From the NCBI RefSeq assembly GCF_020883455.1, contig NZ_CP086615.1:3162001-3226000 (forward strand): DNA of 64,000 nucleotides, given 5' to 3'. Origin of the DNA: Spiribacter halobius (GTDB taxonomy: Bacteria; Pseudomonadota; Gammaproteobacteria; Nitrococcales; Nitrococcaceae). Made by a program: the position numbers and the translations under genes. The notes under the pieces are model-generated. The model was not told the origin of the DNA, did no database searches, and saw only the letters and a list, made by a program, of their open reading frames with translations. Shown piece after piece: positions 55,442 through 64,000 of this stretch (positions within the stretch are counted from its first letter, which is position 1; every line of letters begins with the position of its first letter).

Positions 55442-55755
55442 GACGAATCCACGCAACCGCTCGGCAAGCAAGGCCAGTGATCCCGGCGCTCGATCAGCAC
55501 AAGGGGGCTGAAACCGGATTCGAGCGCGCTCAGGATGTCATCCATCACTTGCGCGTTGCGCTCTTCGCTTTCGACCAGAGCGCCATAGAGCTGCTGGATC
55601 GACCGATCCTGGTCCGGTGCCGGCAGCATGAGTCGCGTCCGTCGAACGATGAGGCGATGCCGAAACGGGCGTTGCACGGCCCGAGTTCGGGCGTCGGCGA
55701 TGAACCGGTGCGGGCCGAGCTGCATCGTGAGAATGGGGTGGTGACCGTCCCGGCG
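55442..55755 (-). pseudogene. Helicase fragment, right side of IS66
   Basis: The minus strand reads MQLGPHRFIADARTRAVQRPF, RHRLIVRRTRL, RSIQQLYGALVESEERNAQVMDDILSALESGFSPLVLIERRDH, the middle of a superfamily II helicase. After RDH the frame is wrong by one base. A one-base deletion explains the change from an expected LALLAERLRGFV. The remainder continues at 52669 across the IS66. The N-terminal half is missing. Confidence 0.8.
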
Positions 55756-55769
55756 CGTCGGCTGCCTAT

Positions 55770-56062
55770 CCCGGCACCATCATGGCGTCAACGTCTGCCA
55801 AAGCCGCGGCGCCGTGCTCGTCGCCTTCGGCGACGACATCTCCGCGGCGATTGAGTACGTGCCGGCCGCCTTCCGGCTGATCAGCCACAGCGCCCCCAAC
55901 CTGCGCTGCGGCACCTGCGCAACGGCCGTGCAGACACCGTCCGCGGGTCCGGCGGCACGGGGCCGCTTGCCCCCGCCCTCATCGCAAAGCAGTGCGATCA
56001 TCTGCTGCAATAAGCCGAGAAGCGGCTATACGCGCACCGGCATCGAGATCGAACGCTCCACG
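55770..56062 (+). pseudogene. Old IS66 tnpC, N-terminal remnant
   Basis: The plus strand reads AVLVAFGDDISAAIEYVPAAFRLISHSAPNLRCGTCATAVQTP, matching the zinc-ribbon region of the intact TnpC, and ends at GIEIERST. The KorA-like gene (minus strand) begins its 3' end inside this remnant. Confidence 0.78.
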
Positions 56063-57285
56063 CCGCTCTCGGCGGCGACCGCGAGGGGCTCGGCGCCGAG
56101 CTCGCTCAGCGCGGCCTCGAGGGCGGGCTTCACCTCGGCCGAGGTGAGGTAGTGCAGCGAGATGTATTTACCCTCCGGGGCAAGCCCATGACGAAGGTGG
56201 TAGAGATCACGCGCCGGCACCGAGTTGAAGCCGGCCTCGCGAAAGGCGCTGTTCGGGGGCACGCCATCAAGGTAGATCCGCTTCACTGCCACGCGCCCGG
56301 GGGCGCTGCGAAGGCGTGGACCGAGCTTACCGCGGCAGGCATTGAGGGCCCGGGCAAGCGCCTCACGGCGGTAGACCGGGCGCATGTAGTGCTCGCGGCT
56401 GATGCGGGCCGGGTACTCCTGGATGAGCATGCGCGCGAAGGCCGCCACTCCCTCGGGCGCACGGGCTACCCCCGGCGTGGCGTGCTCGAGTATCCCAACG
56501 CCGACCTCGCGGAAAATCCGCTCGGTGATGGCGCGGGCGCCCTCGCTCGGCCGCCCGCGGGTAGGATTGCGGAAGAGATCTAAGAGCTCGCGCTGCGTCG
56601 CGCGCGAGCGCGCGTAGGGCAACCACGCGGTGATCTCCCAGAGAGCGTTGTGCTCGACATCCTCGGGGCACTCGGGGGCAATGGGCGTCTGCGCTGCGAT
56701 CTCCTCAAGCCGCTCATAGTCGGCAGCCGGCAGGGGCAGCTCGATATCGACGAGCCCGGTGCGCGCACCAAGCTCGGCGAGGAGCTCCTGGCAGCTCGCC
56801 CGGTAGGCTGCGGGGGATTCGCCAAAGAAGCGGGCAAGCGTCAGGGTGAACTCCTCGGCGCCGGGCAGCAGGGAGAGGGCGCTGCGCAGATCCGGCCACA
56901 CGAGATCGTTGGCCGCCGCGCACGAGCGCATGAGGCCGATGGCATCGGCGAGCGCGGCGGGCGGGTACCACCTGATCTCACTGGGGTCACAACCAAGCGC
57001 CTCGGCAAAGGCCACCGGGTCGCGGCCGACGCACTGAAAGCGTACGGTGATCGTCTCCCCAACCTTTGCCGCACGCGCGAGGATCCCTTTCAGGCGCTTG
57101 TGTACAGTGCCTCGGCTGATCCCATGATTCTCGGCGGCGACGCTAACGCCGTCGCCCTCGACGAGCACCTCCCGGGTGGCCAGAACACCGGGCTGATTCG
57201 GATCCCGCGCCGACTCGTAGCGCTCAAACTGGTCCTGCGTGAGTACCGGGCGCCCCAGCATCCGGCGTGCACGATCCTGCCCCAT
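56026..57285 (-). CDS. KorA/TrfB-like HTH protein (copy 2)
   Basis: A 419-residue paralogue of the protein at 49708-51021, with roughly 70% identical residues over the middle (VRFQCVGRDPVAFAEALGCDP, EIRWYPPAALADA, LVWPDLRSALSLLPGAEEF). The N-terminal HTH region is LTQDQFERYESARDPNQPG, VLATREVLVEGDGVSVAAENHGISRGTVHKRL. ATG 57285 has GGAG 5 nt upstream. The last ten residues (ERSISMPVRV) are read from the antisense strand of an IS66 remnant, so the C-terminus is replaced. The gene is nested within the old tnpC. Confidence 0.72.
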   Translation of the reverse strand: MGQDRARRMLGRPVLTQDQFERYESARDPNQPGVLATREVLVEGDGVSVAAENHGISRGTVHKRLKGILARAAKVGETITVRFQCVGRDPVAFAEALGCDPSEIRWYPPAALADAIGLMRSCAAANDLVWPDLRSALSLLPGAEEFTLTLARFFGESPAAYRASCQELLAELGARTGLVDIELPLPAADYERLEEIAAQTPIAPECPEDVEHNALWEITAWLPYARSRATQRELLDLFRNPTRGRPSEGARAITERIFREVGVGILEHATPGVARAPEGVAAFARMLIQEYPARISREHYMRPVYRREALARALNACRGKLGPRLRSAPGRVAVKRIYLDGVPPNSAFREAGFNSVPARDLYHLRHGLAPEGKYISLHYLTSAEVKPALEAALSELGAEPLAVAAESGVERSISMPVRV

Positions 57286-57384
57286 GGTCGCTCCAGATTC
57301 TTTGCCTTTCAGTCGTCGAAGCGTGCGATCTGACGCGCACATCTTTAGCATCGACTGACAAACCCGTTTCTTGAGCACTGGCGG

Positions 57385-57660
57385 CATGGCGCGCCTCTTG
57401 AAATCGAGCGCCCCGACGTCACGCACTGGGCACGATCGCTCCGGGCGCAAGCACCATATCTCCGTTGGCTCCGACCGCGGCCGCAGGCGCACCACACTCG
57501 TTTACAGCGTCACCGGTAGCTCGTGGCTCACGGGATTCGCCCTGCGCCTATCTTTGTGTGACGCTCGCGCGCGTCGCCAAACACCCGTTCCGGGTGATCG
57601 ACGCGTTGCTGCCCTGGAACCTGGTCGCCGGGATGGATGATCGTCACCACCAGGCTGGCG
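57385..57660 (+). pseudogene. Old IS66 tnpC, C-terminal remnant
   Basis: The plus strand reads GRKHHISVGSDRG, RRTTLVYSVTGSSWLTGFA and, in another frame, VAKHPFRVIDALLPWNLVAGMDDRHHQAG. These match the end of intact TnpC (SDHGGERAALIYSLIGSARLNG, IREIDALLPWNLAAEL). At least one frameshift is present. Confidence 0.8.
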
Positions 57661-57699
57661 GCGCGGAGGCTCGCGTCATGGGAAGCTCCAACCCCCGGC

Positions 57700-57900
57700 C
57701 CCGGCAATCATTGAAACGCTGATCGAGGAGGACGGGGAGATCAGCATCGGCCAGCTTGCGGTCCGGTCGGTGTCATCGCCATCGCCAATGATGAGTTCAG
57801 CACCCCGGCCATCCTCCGGCCCCGCCGCGGAGTGGGCCCCAGCGAGCTGCTGCGCGGCGCGACGGTGCGAGCCACCGGCTCTGTTCTGACTAGCGGTTGA
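57700..57900 (+). pseudogene. Remnant of the small IS66-linked gene
   Basis: TLIEEDGEISIGQL is followed, after a frame shift, by GVIAIANDEFSTPAILRPRRG, matching the intact small protein (LIEEDGQITVGHL, VVAIANDEHNALAMLRRRRG). It completes the order tnpC-small gene of the old element. Confidence 0.7.
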
Positions 57901-58599
57901 TGAGCATGGCAGAGCCAGTGGTGGCGCGGCATCCGCTAGGCACTGCCTTGTGCCCAGACAAACCGCGGCACATCAGTGCTCTCGGCGTAGGCCTACCGAC
58001 CCATCAACCCCTAATCAGAACAGAGCCGAGCCACCTGCCACTCGCTTGCAGAACGCAAGCGCATCGACTCAAGCAATAGACCACGCGAGGATTCCGCATT
58101 TGCCTATCGCTCGGCCACTGCATGGGGCGCCCGTCGCGCGCATACAGCAGCCGGTGAGAGATTTGAGCGCAAGGGAGCGGCGGGATGGGTATTGAGGAGG
58201 TACCGCCAGGCCGCGGGGATTTTCGATTCGAAAATCGGATGCCCTGTCGGAAGAAGCGATCGACTCCGCCAACTGCGGTGCGCCGGGCACGCGTGCTCCG
58301 CTCCCCCGCCCCTCGAGAGGCGGCCATAGGCGAGCGACAGCGTGCACCGTGCCGCGCTTTGCAGCTCGGATCTCGTGGGGTACCAAATCTCTCACAATTG
58401 GGGGCACCCGGGCCAGGGATGGCGCCCAGCGTGGTAAAGGGGGGCACGGTCACGGCCTGGGTCCGGGAACCAGGTTCGGGCCGGGGAAAGAGCCGGTGCA
58501 GTCGCAGGGGGGGCACTTGGCTCGCATCCGCCTGGGCTCAACGGACAACACGGAAAGGTGAGAGATTTGGGCAACCGATCAACGGATCCGCCGCCCGGC
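57901..58599. other. Spacer with three GTGAGAGATTTG repeats
   Basis: No gene is recognised. GTGAGAGATTTG occurs at 58154-58165, CCAAATCTCTCAC at 58383-58395 and GTGAGAGATTTGG at 58558-58570. Pairs are inverted and could be ends of small IS-like segments. Confidence 0.5.
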
Positions 58600-59401
58600 G
58601 CTTCGCCCCGAAGTGGCATTTGCCAACGCCGGCTTCGCGGGCTCCGTGGTGCACGCTTTCGTCGAGAATTGCCTGCCCGCCATCGCCTAGGTGAGCACCG
58701 TGGAGCTCGACCAGATGGGGGCGCCGTTCCCGCCATCACCGGAAGTCGCCGACACGGCGAACTCCGATATCACCGCGCGACGGATTCGGGAGGCCCTCGA
58801 TCAGGAGTGCACGGTCATTCCGCCGCTGGTGACCCCGGGCGCTACACCGGGCGCGAGAGGGTGGCTCAGTGCTCCACGTCAACCCGTGCAGGCTCAAGGG
58901 GATCGACATCACCCCCGGCCTCGGGCCGAGCGCCGCCCGGACATTCCCTTCCATATCGTCGAGGCCTGGGGCAGCAGCGAAGAGATGCGCCGCCATCGCA
59001 ACCGCGCGGCGTCGCTCCCCAATGTCACCTGGCATGACTCGGTAGCGGACATGCGCCCCCTGTATCGCCGGGCGCGCGTTGTGACCTCTCCAGGCCGCTG
59101 CCCGGAGGCATGGGGCCACGTCGCAACGGAACCGCAGGTCAGCGGTACCCGAGTCCTTGGGAGCAATCGCGGCGGGCTGCCGCAGGCCGTCGTCCCCGGT
59201 GGCGTGCTGCTGGACCCCGACGTCGGCATGGATGCCTGCAAGCGGGCGCTCTCCGAGCTCTGGGACAATGACTCGCGGTACGACGCACTCTTAGGCACCG
59301 CCAGGGCCCACGCCACCAGACCCGAAAGGCAACCGGAGACGGTCGTTACCCGATTCGAAGATGTCCTGGCCGAGCACTGCCGGTCGGCCAATCGGAAATA
59401 G
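58600..59401 (+). pseudogene. Group 1 (GT4-type) glycosyltransferase, frameshifted
   Basis: The C-terminal two thirds is clear in one frame (from about 58910): RRPDIPFHIVEAWGSSEEM, NVTWHDSVADMRPLYRRARVVTSPG, AWGHVATEPQVSGTRVLGSNRGGLPQAV, GGVLLDP. Upstream pieces (ANAGFAGSVVHAFVEN and LHVNPCRLKGIDIT) lie in other frames, with a stop at 58688-58690. It is a decayed nucleotide-sugar-dependent transferase. Confidence 0.8.
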
Positions 59402-59621
59402 CGCCCAGGGTGCGATTGCGGCACAACCGGTCAGCGACACGCCCGGCGCCAGGTCCAGCGCTACCGCATCGGCCTTGGCGCCGAAGGGCACCCGCCGCCT
59501 CGCGCAAAGCGGCAATGCAAAGGGGGAGCACGCCCTGGAGCAGCCGCAGCAGCGGGGCATCCGTATCGCTCGGGATGAACCCTGACCACCCGGACTCGCC
59601 CCCCAAAGCGAGCATTCAGCG

Positions 59622-59720
59622 GACCAGGATCTGCTGCTGCCGCGAAGCCTGCGCGAGCGGTGGCCGAGGGATCACGTGGCCGGCTTCATCAGCGGGGTGG
59701 TCGAGGAGCTCGACCCTGGC
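59622..59720 (+). pseudogene. IS1182-type transposase N-terminal remnant
   Basis: One frame reads DQDLLLPRSLRERWPRDHVAGFISGVVEELDP, the start region of IS1182-family transposases (normally near LLPPSLREWLPEDHLAYFI). The rest is missing. Confidence 0.7.
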
Positions 59721-60256
59721 GCCTCCCACGCGGCCTGCAATGAGGGCGATGGGCCGCACCGGGTGCCTGTCGCCTCGAGCTGGCCCGCGTCAGACGACAG
59801 CCGCCAACGACGCTACGGCGCCGGAAACACCATCGCTCAGCGCGCTCCTGCGGCCCAGACACCTACCCGAAGAGGTCCTCACGCTGCCGGCGGATGACGT
59901 CCAGCGTGTCCTGGCGGGCTTTCTTCACTGCCCGCCGGTACGGCTCCTGCGTCGCCTGCCCGCCCTTCACCGGCACGAGGCGCCGCGAGGTCCTCTTGCG
60001 TTCCGCCGACACACCCTAGCGCCGCACCCCCTTGAGCCCGGCGGCACCGAATTCGCGCTTGGCCGCCGCGGTGGCCGGCGATATCCCGCTCCGCACCTGC
60101 TGGTTTCCGGGTGAGGATCTCGCCGCCGATGCGTGGCAAATGACAGACCCCTCCCGTGACAGGCGATCCCCGGGAGCCGCGCTGCGCGCGGTCTCGCCGT
60201 AAGGGCACACCTCCCACGGGGAGCGGCGCCCGTCACCGCGGCATAGCGGCTGCCAC
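59721..60256. other. Region with a decayed minus-strand frame
   Basis: On the minus strand AAAKREFGAAGLKGVRR, a TAG, then GVSAERKRTSRRLVPV and EPYRRAVKKARQDTLDVIRRQREDLFG are in one frame (about 60090 down to 59870). The text is basic and protein-like, of unknown family, and broken by one stop. Confidence 0.4.
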
Positions 60257-62425
60257 CTACGCCTTCGGCACTCCGAGCCCCAACCGCCGGAACACGACGT
60301 CGCGCAGCATCCGCAGGACGTCCGGGCCGGTGAACCCCGCGAGCCCGCCGAGCACCGCCGCCGCACCGGCGTTCGCGACCAGCGCCGGGGACCAGGGCAA
60401 CACCATAAGCGTATAGAAGAGCGCCCCGTAGAAGAGCAGCCCGACCAGCGCCCCGACGATCAGGAACGGCCCGAGCAGGGCGCGATACCCCGGCGTCCCG
60501 CGCTCCGCCACCTCCAGCTGCTGGTAGCGCCGGATCACCGCACCGGCGACCCCGCCCAGCGCGGCGGCAAGGAGCGAGGCGAACGGCGTCACCGCCACGA
60601 AGACCACGCTCCCCGCGCCGAAGAGCGCAGCCGATTCACTCGGGCCGCGCTCCGCGTCCGTTGGCTCCAACGGCCGCACCAGGGCCTCGATCACCGACGT
60701 GCCCGGCGTCTGCGAGGCGCGCAGGGTGATGCGCTCCTCGACGATCGCGTTGCACCCCGCCGAAAGCGGCGCCACCCGTGGCGGCACCAGCGTGCCACCG
60801 CGGCTCGCGGCGAGCTCGAGCGCCCTTGCTCCGCCTTCCACGGGCGGCAGGCAGCTCAGCGTCCAGCGCTCACCCTCCTCTGCGGCGACCGTCAGCACGC
60901 GCAGGAGCGCCTGCGCCTCGCCGTCGGCGGCGATCTCTGCCGGGTTGGCCCAGATCAGCAGCCCCTGCTCCCTGCGCTCCGCCCAGCCGGCGCGCTCGGC
61001 AAAGCCGACGAGTTCCCGCACCGGCAGCGAGCGGCCGTCCACCTCGAGCCCCACCTCGAACAGGAGCGGCTCGAGCGTCCCGACCGTGAAGCTGAACGCC
61101 ACCCGACCCTGGCGGAACACGGCACGAATCCGGAAGACGGCGTTCTCAAGCACCACGTGCTCGCCGGCGTCTATGCCAAGGCTCCGCGCACGCGGCTGGG
61201 CGAGTGCCGTGCCGATCAGCCCGGCGCCGGCCGCGCCCTGGCGGCCGGCCAGCGTCGCGAGCTCGTGCGGCGTCAGGGTGAAGAGCAGCGCGTGCTCCCC
61301 GGCGGCCGGCACCGGATTGCCGGCGTCGTCGCGGTGCACGACCTTGATCGCGAGGCGCCGGCCCACCGGCATGCTCGGCTCCTCGACCACCAGCTCGAAG
61401 CGGCCGCGGCCAGTGCCCTGTGCCGCCTCGGCGGGCGTCACCGGCACCATCCGGCGCCGGGACAGGCCGAGCCCCGGCACGCTGCCGGCGATCACCACCA
61501 TCCCGGACGCATCCCCGACGGACACCGCGTCCTCCACCGTCCCCGCGCCGGCCGGGAAGAGCAGCTCGACGCGTCCGTGCTCGACCCGCGTCAGGCCCTC
61601 CACCGTGGCGCGGGGACGGCTCGCCGTGAGCTCGAGCGGAATCGGCTCGAGCGCGACCACCGCCCGCCCATCACGGTCCACCAGCCGGCCGGTCACCGCC
61701 AACGGCTCTCCCGCGCTGCCGCGCTCCGGCACCTCGAGCGCGAGGAAGACTTCGGTGACCTGGCCGATGATCGACTCGAAGATCGCCTGCAGCGCGCCCG
61801 CGTCAGGGGCCGCGAAATAGCGGCCGCCGGTGGCCTCGGCAACGGCGCTCAGGAGCGTCTCCGCCTCCTCCGGCACCTGCAGGCCCACCGTGAACACCGT
61901 TGTCCCCTGCGCCCGGGCACGGCGCACCGTGGCTTCCGAGATCCCCTCGGTCGACATGCCGTCGGTCAGGAACACCACGATGCGCCGCGCACCCTGACGC
62001 GCGGACTGCTCCAGGAGGTCCAGCGCGGTATCCAGGCCGAGGTCGAGATCCGTGCCGCCGCGGCTCGGCACATCATCCAGCGCCGCCAGCAGCCGCGCGT
62101 GGTCTTCGGAGACCGGCACGGTGAACTCGACCCCCTCGTTCCAGCTCACCGCGCCTACCCAGGCCAGCTCCGGCTCCAGGCCCTCGACCACCTGCCGCGT
62201 GGCGTCGATGCGAAGCCCCTCCACGTCCTTGCCGTAGAACGGGGCGTTCTCCGGATCCTCCTGCGGCGGCAGTGGTCCCATGCTCCCGGAGCTGTCGATG
62301 GAGAAGACGATGTCGAGGGGAACCCCCGTCCGGGCGGCGCCCCGAGCCGTGCCGGACAGGAGCGGGGCGGCCAGGAGGAGGATGGCCACCGCTACGACAA
62401 TGGAGCCACTGCGGACGCTCTGCAT
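60257..62425 (-). CDS. Von Willebrand factor type A membrane protein
   Basis: A 722-residue protein. Signal peptide MQSVRSGSIVVAVAILLLAAP, VWA domain residues about 38-215 with MIDAS DIVFSIDSSGSMG, a Thr-Asp-Leu loop (RGGTDLDLGLDTAL) and VVFLTDGMSTEG. Large beta-rich repeats fill 225-600 and two transmembrane segments lie near the C-terminus (about 630-655 and 670-700). ATG 62425 has GGAGG 7 nt upstream. Metal-dependent protein binding at the outer face of the inner membrane is the likely role. The next gene on the same strand (62548-63189) lies upstream. Confidence 0.86.
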   Translation of the reverse strand: MQSVRSGSIVVAVAILLLAAPLLSGTARGAARTGVPLDIVFSIDSSGSMGPLPPQEDPENAPFYGKDVEGLRIDATRQVVEGLEPELAWVGAVSWNEGVEFTVPVSEDHARLLAALDDVPSRGGTDLDLGLDTALDLLEQSARQGARRIVVFLTDGMSTEGISEATVRRARAQGTTVFTVGLQVPEEAETLLSAVAEATGGRYFAAPDAGALQAIFESIIGQVTEVFLALEVPERGSAGEPLAVTGRLVDRDGRAVVALEPIPLELTASRPRATVEGLTRVEHGRVELLFPAGAGTVEDAVSVGDASGMVVIAGSVPGLGLSRRRMVPVTPAEAAQGTGRGRFELVVEEPSMPVGRRLAIKVVHRDDAGNPVPAAGEHALLFTLTPHELATLAGRQGAAGAGLIGTALAQPRARSLGIDAGEHVVLENAVFRIRAVFRQGRVAFSFTVGTLEPLLFEVGLEVDGRSLPVRELVGFAERAGWAERREQGLLIWANPAEIAADGEAQALLRVLTVAAEEGERWTLSCLPPVEGGARALELAASRGGTLVPPRVAPLSAGCNAIVEERITLRASQTPGTSVIEALVRPLEPTDAERGPSESAALFGAGSVVFVAVTPFASLLAAALGGVAGAVIRRYQQLEVAERGTPGYRALLGPFLIVGALVGLLFYGALFYTLMVLPWSPALVANAGAAAVLGGLAGFTGPDVLRMLRDVVFRRLGLGVPKA

Positions 62426-62547
62426 GGCCGAGCCTCCGCACACAACACACCCCGAATATAGTCGCTGCACGCGAGCTGCGCCGCGGCACGCGGGTCCCGC
62501 TGCCATGAGGCGGGCTATGGTGCATGCCAGAGGAGCCGGCGCTCCGG

Positions 62548-63189
62548 TCAGAAGAGCTGAATCGTCATCTGCAGCGGCGGCTGCAGGTCCTGGCAGCGGG
62601 CGACGCCGGCGAGGGCGAGTTCCGAGGTCAGCTCGAGCTCTCCCGCGCAGTGGCCGACCCGGTTGTACAGCTGCCCTGGCCGGAACTGGAACGAGACCGT
62701 ATCCCCGTTGACGAACCCGGGCGAACCGTCTCCCGTGCCCGGCTGCACCAGGAACTGCCCGGTGCGGAAGTCCATCTCCCCCATGGGCACCATCTGCACG
62801 AAGGTGCCGTCCGTGGTGAAGAGAGCCCGCACCCGCTCATGGACCGCCTCGGCATCCTCCTCGGGGATGGCCAGCACCACCGGCAGCGTCGGCATTTCCT
62901 CGAGGCGGTGCTTGATGGCGGCGTGGCGCAGCCCCTCGTCACCGCTGATGAACGCCCGCTGCAGGCCGAGGCGGCGCTCGTAGTCCGAGCCCTCCCGCAC
63001 CATGCGCTGCAGGGCCAGTATGCGTACGTGCGGGTCGGGGTGATCCAGCAGCGCGAGCACGTCGTCGATGCGCGCACTCTGCTGCTGAGCCTCGCCGAGG
63101 ATGTCCTCCGCGCTCAGCCCCTGGGTCTTGCCCGGCCCCGCCAGGCACAGCGCCAGGATCACGCCGCCGGTGAGCTTCGCCGGATTCAT
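62548..63189 (-). CDS. Small exported protein, partner of the VWA protein
   Basis: A 213-residue protein with a signal peptide (MNPAKLTGGVILALCLAGPG). The middle has a helical, HEAT-like stretch (VLALLDHPDPHVRILALQRMV). The C-terminal part is beta-rich (VSFQFRPGQLYNRVGHCAGELELTSELALAG in pieces) and ends MTIQLF. The family is not recognised. GGAGG precedes ATG 63189. It is 122 nt upstream of the VWA gene, same strand, so a shared transcript is likely. Confidence 0.72.
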   Translation of the reverse strand: MNPAKLTGGVILALCLAGPGKTQGLSAEDILGEAQQQSARIDDVLALLDHPDPHVRILALQRMVREGSDYERRLGLQRAFISGDEGLRHAAIKHRLEEMPTLPVVLAIPEEDAEAVHERVRALFTTDGTFVQMVPMGEMDFRTGQFLVQPGTGDGSPGFVNGDTVSFQFRPGQLYNRVGHCAGELELTSELALAGVARCQDLQPPLQMTIQLF

Positions 63190-63375
63190 GCATCGCCTCC
63201 GCTCGCCGCTGCTGCCCCACGTCGGGCCGTCCAGGTCGGCAACCGGCACTCGTACCGGAACGAACCGCCCTGATTGTAGTAGACGGTCCTCCAAGCGCGC
63301 TGCTGCGGCCACTCCGCCCCTTGCCTGCTACCCTTCCTATCGAGGTTTACACCGGCTGCAGGAGGGCCCGGCGCC
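63190..63375. other. Divergent spacer
   Basis: This spacer lies between the small exported protein (minus) and the truncated exported protein (plus). It contains the ribosome sites of both genes. No clear promoter pair can be assigned. Confidence 0.4.
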
Positions 63376-64000
63376 GTGAGGCCGTTGCCGCCGACCAGCC
63401 TGCGTGCCGCCGGGTGGGTGGCCGTCGCTCTCGCCCTGCTGGCCGGGGGCGCCGCCGCCCAACCGGAGGTCGCGTTCCAGCAGGCGAGCTACGTGGACGA
63501 GTTCCGCGAGGACGGCGTCGTCAAAGTCCGCGGCCGGGTGATCGCCGGGCTGCGTTTCTCCGGGCAGAACCACCCACAGCGGCTGCTGCTCGCCCCCATT
63601 GCGGAGGACGGTACCGACGCGCTCTGCGTGCGCGTGATCACCTCGGATGGTCTCTACGCCGGGCGGTCGCACTACACGCTGGATTCCCCAGCGGCGCCCG
63701 CGGGAGCGATCGCCCGTCTGCCCTACCTGGAGGGCAGGGAATTCCAGGAGAACCCGGTGAACCTCGCCGCGTACGAGGAGACATTGGAAGGGCGCGGCGG
63801 CGACTTCGCGACGCTCATCACCCCCGGGGACTGCCCCGGGGAGGCGATCCGGACGGTGCTGGTCGGCCTCTGGTCCGACGACGGCAAACGCGCTGCGACC
63901 CCGCCGGTGGAGCTGCTGGTGAACGGCATGGGCGCCTCGGACGTGCGGGTAACCTGGGAAAGCGGGCAGGGCCGGCGCCTGGTGCGCTGCGTGCAGTCCC
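63376..64000 (+). CDS. Exported protein, N-terminal part (runs off the window)
   Basis: A frame opens at GTG 63376 with AGGAGG 10 nt upstream and stays open to base 64000 (208 codons). The signal peptide is MRPLPPTSLRAAGWVAVALALLAGG, cleaved near AAAQ. The mature part is beta-rich with a conserved-looking DALCVRVITSDGLYAGRSHYTLD and contains two Cys. No family is recognised. It is divergent from the VWA/partner genes. Confidence 0.75.
   Translation, partial: MRPLPPTSLRAAGWVAVALALLAGGAAAQPEVAFQQASYVDEFREDGVVKVRGRVIAGLRFSGQNHPQRLLLAPIAEDGTDALCVRVITSDGLYAGRSHYTLDSPAAPAGAIARLPYLEGREFQENPVNLAAYEETLEGRGGDFATLITPGDCPGEAIRTVLVGLWSDDGKRAATPPVELLVNGMGASDVRVTWESGQGRRLVRCVQS

Overview
The window is high-GC DNA from a gammaproteobacterium. 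The order tRNA-Tyr/Gly/Thr - tuf - tRNA-Trp - secE - nusG - rplKAJL - rpoB is the classic gammaproteobacterial arrangement, and the tRNA genes encode their own CCA ends. The protein sequences and the dispersed palindromes suggest a Chromatiales/Ectothiorhodospiraceae-like chromosome, but that placement is inference.

Layout. (1) 1-8470, minus strand: the housekeeping translation/transcription operon, read from a promoter at about 8442-8470 down to rpoB, which leaves the window at base 1. Two gene-end hairpins and two related palindromic elements sit inside it. (2) 8.5-18.2 kb: an IS110-family recombinase gene beside REP-like palindromes, a VanZ-like protein, an MBL-fold/beta-CASP nuclease with a palindrome embedded in its coding sequence, several serine hydrolases, a HEPN/MNT pair and a periplasmic protease. 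(3) 18.5-33.9 kb, plus strand: a surface-glycan locus. It starts with a secreted GYW-motif protein, a PqqD-like chaperone, an HprK-related kinase and a nucleotidyltransferase. These are followed by two very large fusions (VanZ-heparinase II/III and VanZ-O-antigen ligase) around a beta-propeller lipoprotein, then dTDP-rhamnose genes rfbB, rfbC, rfbD and rfbA. Low-complexity ATCACC-type repeats separate the rhamnose genes, and a 12-G tract sits near the end of the ligase gene. (4) 34-38.3 kb: an amidase, a DUF900-like hydrolase and a decayed 3' copy of rfbA.

(5) 38.3-60 kb: a decaying genomic island. It holds antitoxins (several without toxins), a Phd/VapC pair whose toxin has an amber stop, a TacA/TacT pair, and a compact operon of a VirD4-like ATPase, a DnaQ-like exonuclease and a calcineurin-like phosphoesterase. 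It also holds two paralogous proteins with a KorA/TrfB-like helix-turn-helix, a complete IS66 element with an 8-bp target duplication, and remains of IS3, IS66, IS1182, IS1595 and IS4/IS1634-type elements, a helicase and a glycosyltransferase. (6) 60.2-64 kb: a von Willebrand factor A membrane protein, a small exported protein, and an exported protein that runs off the right edge.

How it fits together. The left edge is core chromosome and region 3 is a coherent envelope or exopolysaccharide pathway: precursor synthesis by Rfb, polymer ligation and cutting, and an associated kinase/chaperone module. Region 5 looks like the remains of repeated insertions. The most promising leads for undescribed biology are the two-headed KorA-like family, the ATPase-exonuclease-phosphoesterase operon, and the VanZ fusion enzymes with their homopolymer and tandem-repeat tracts.
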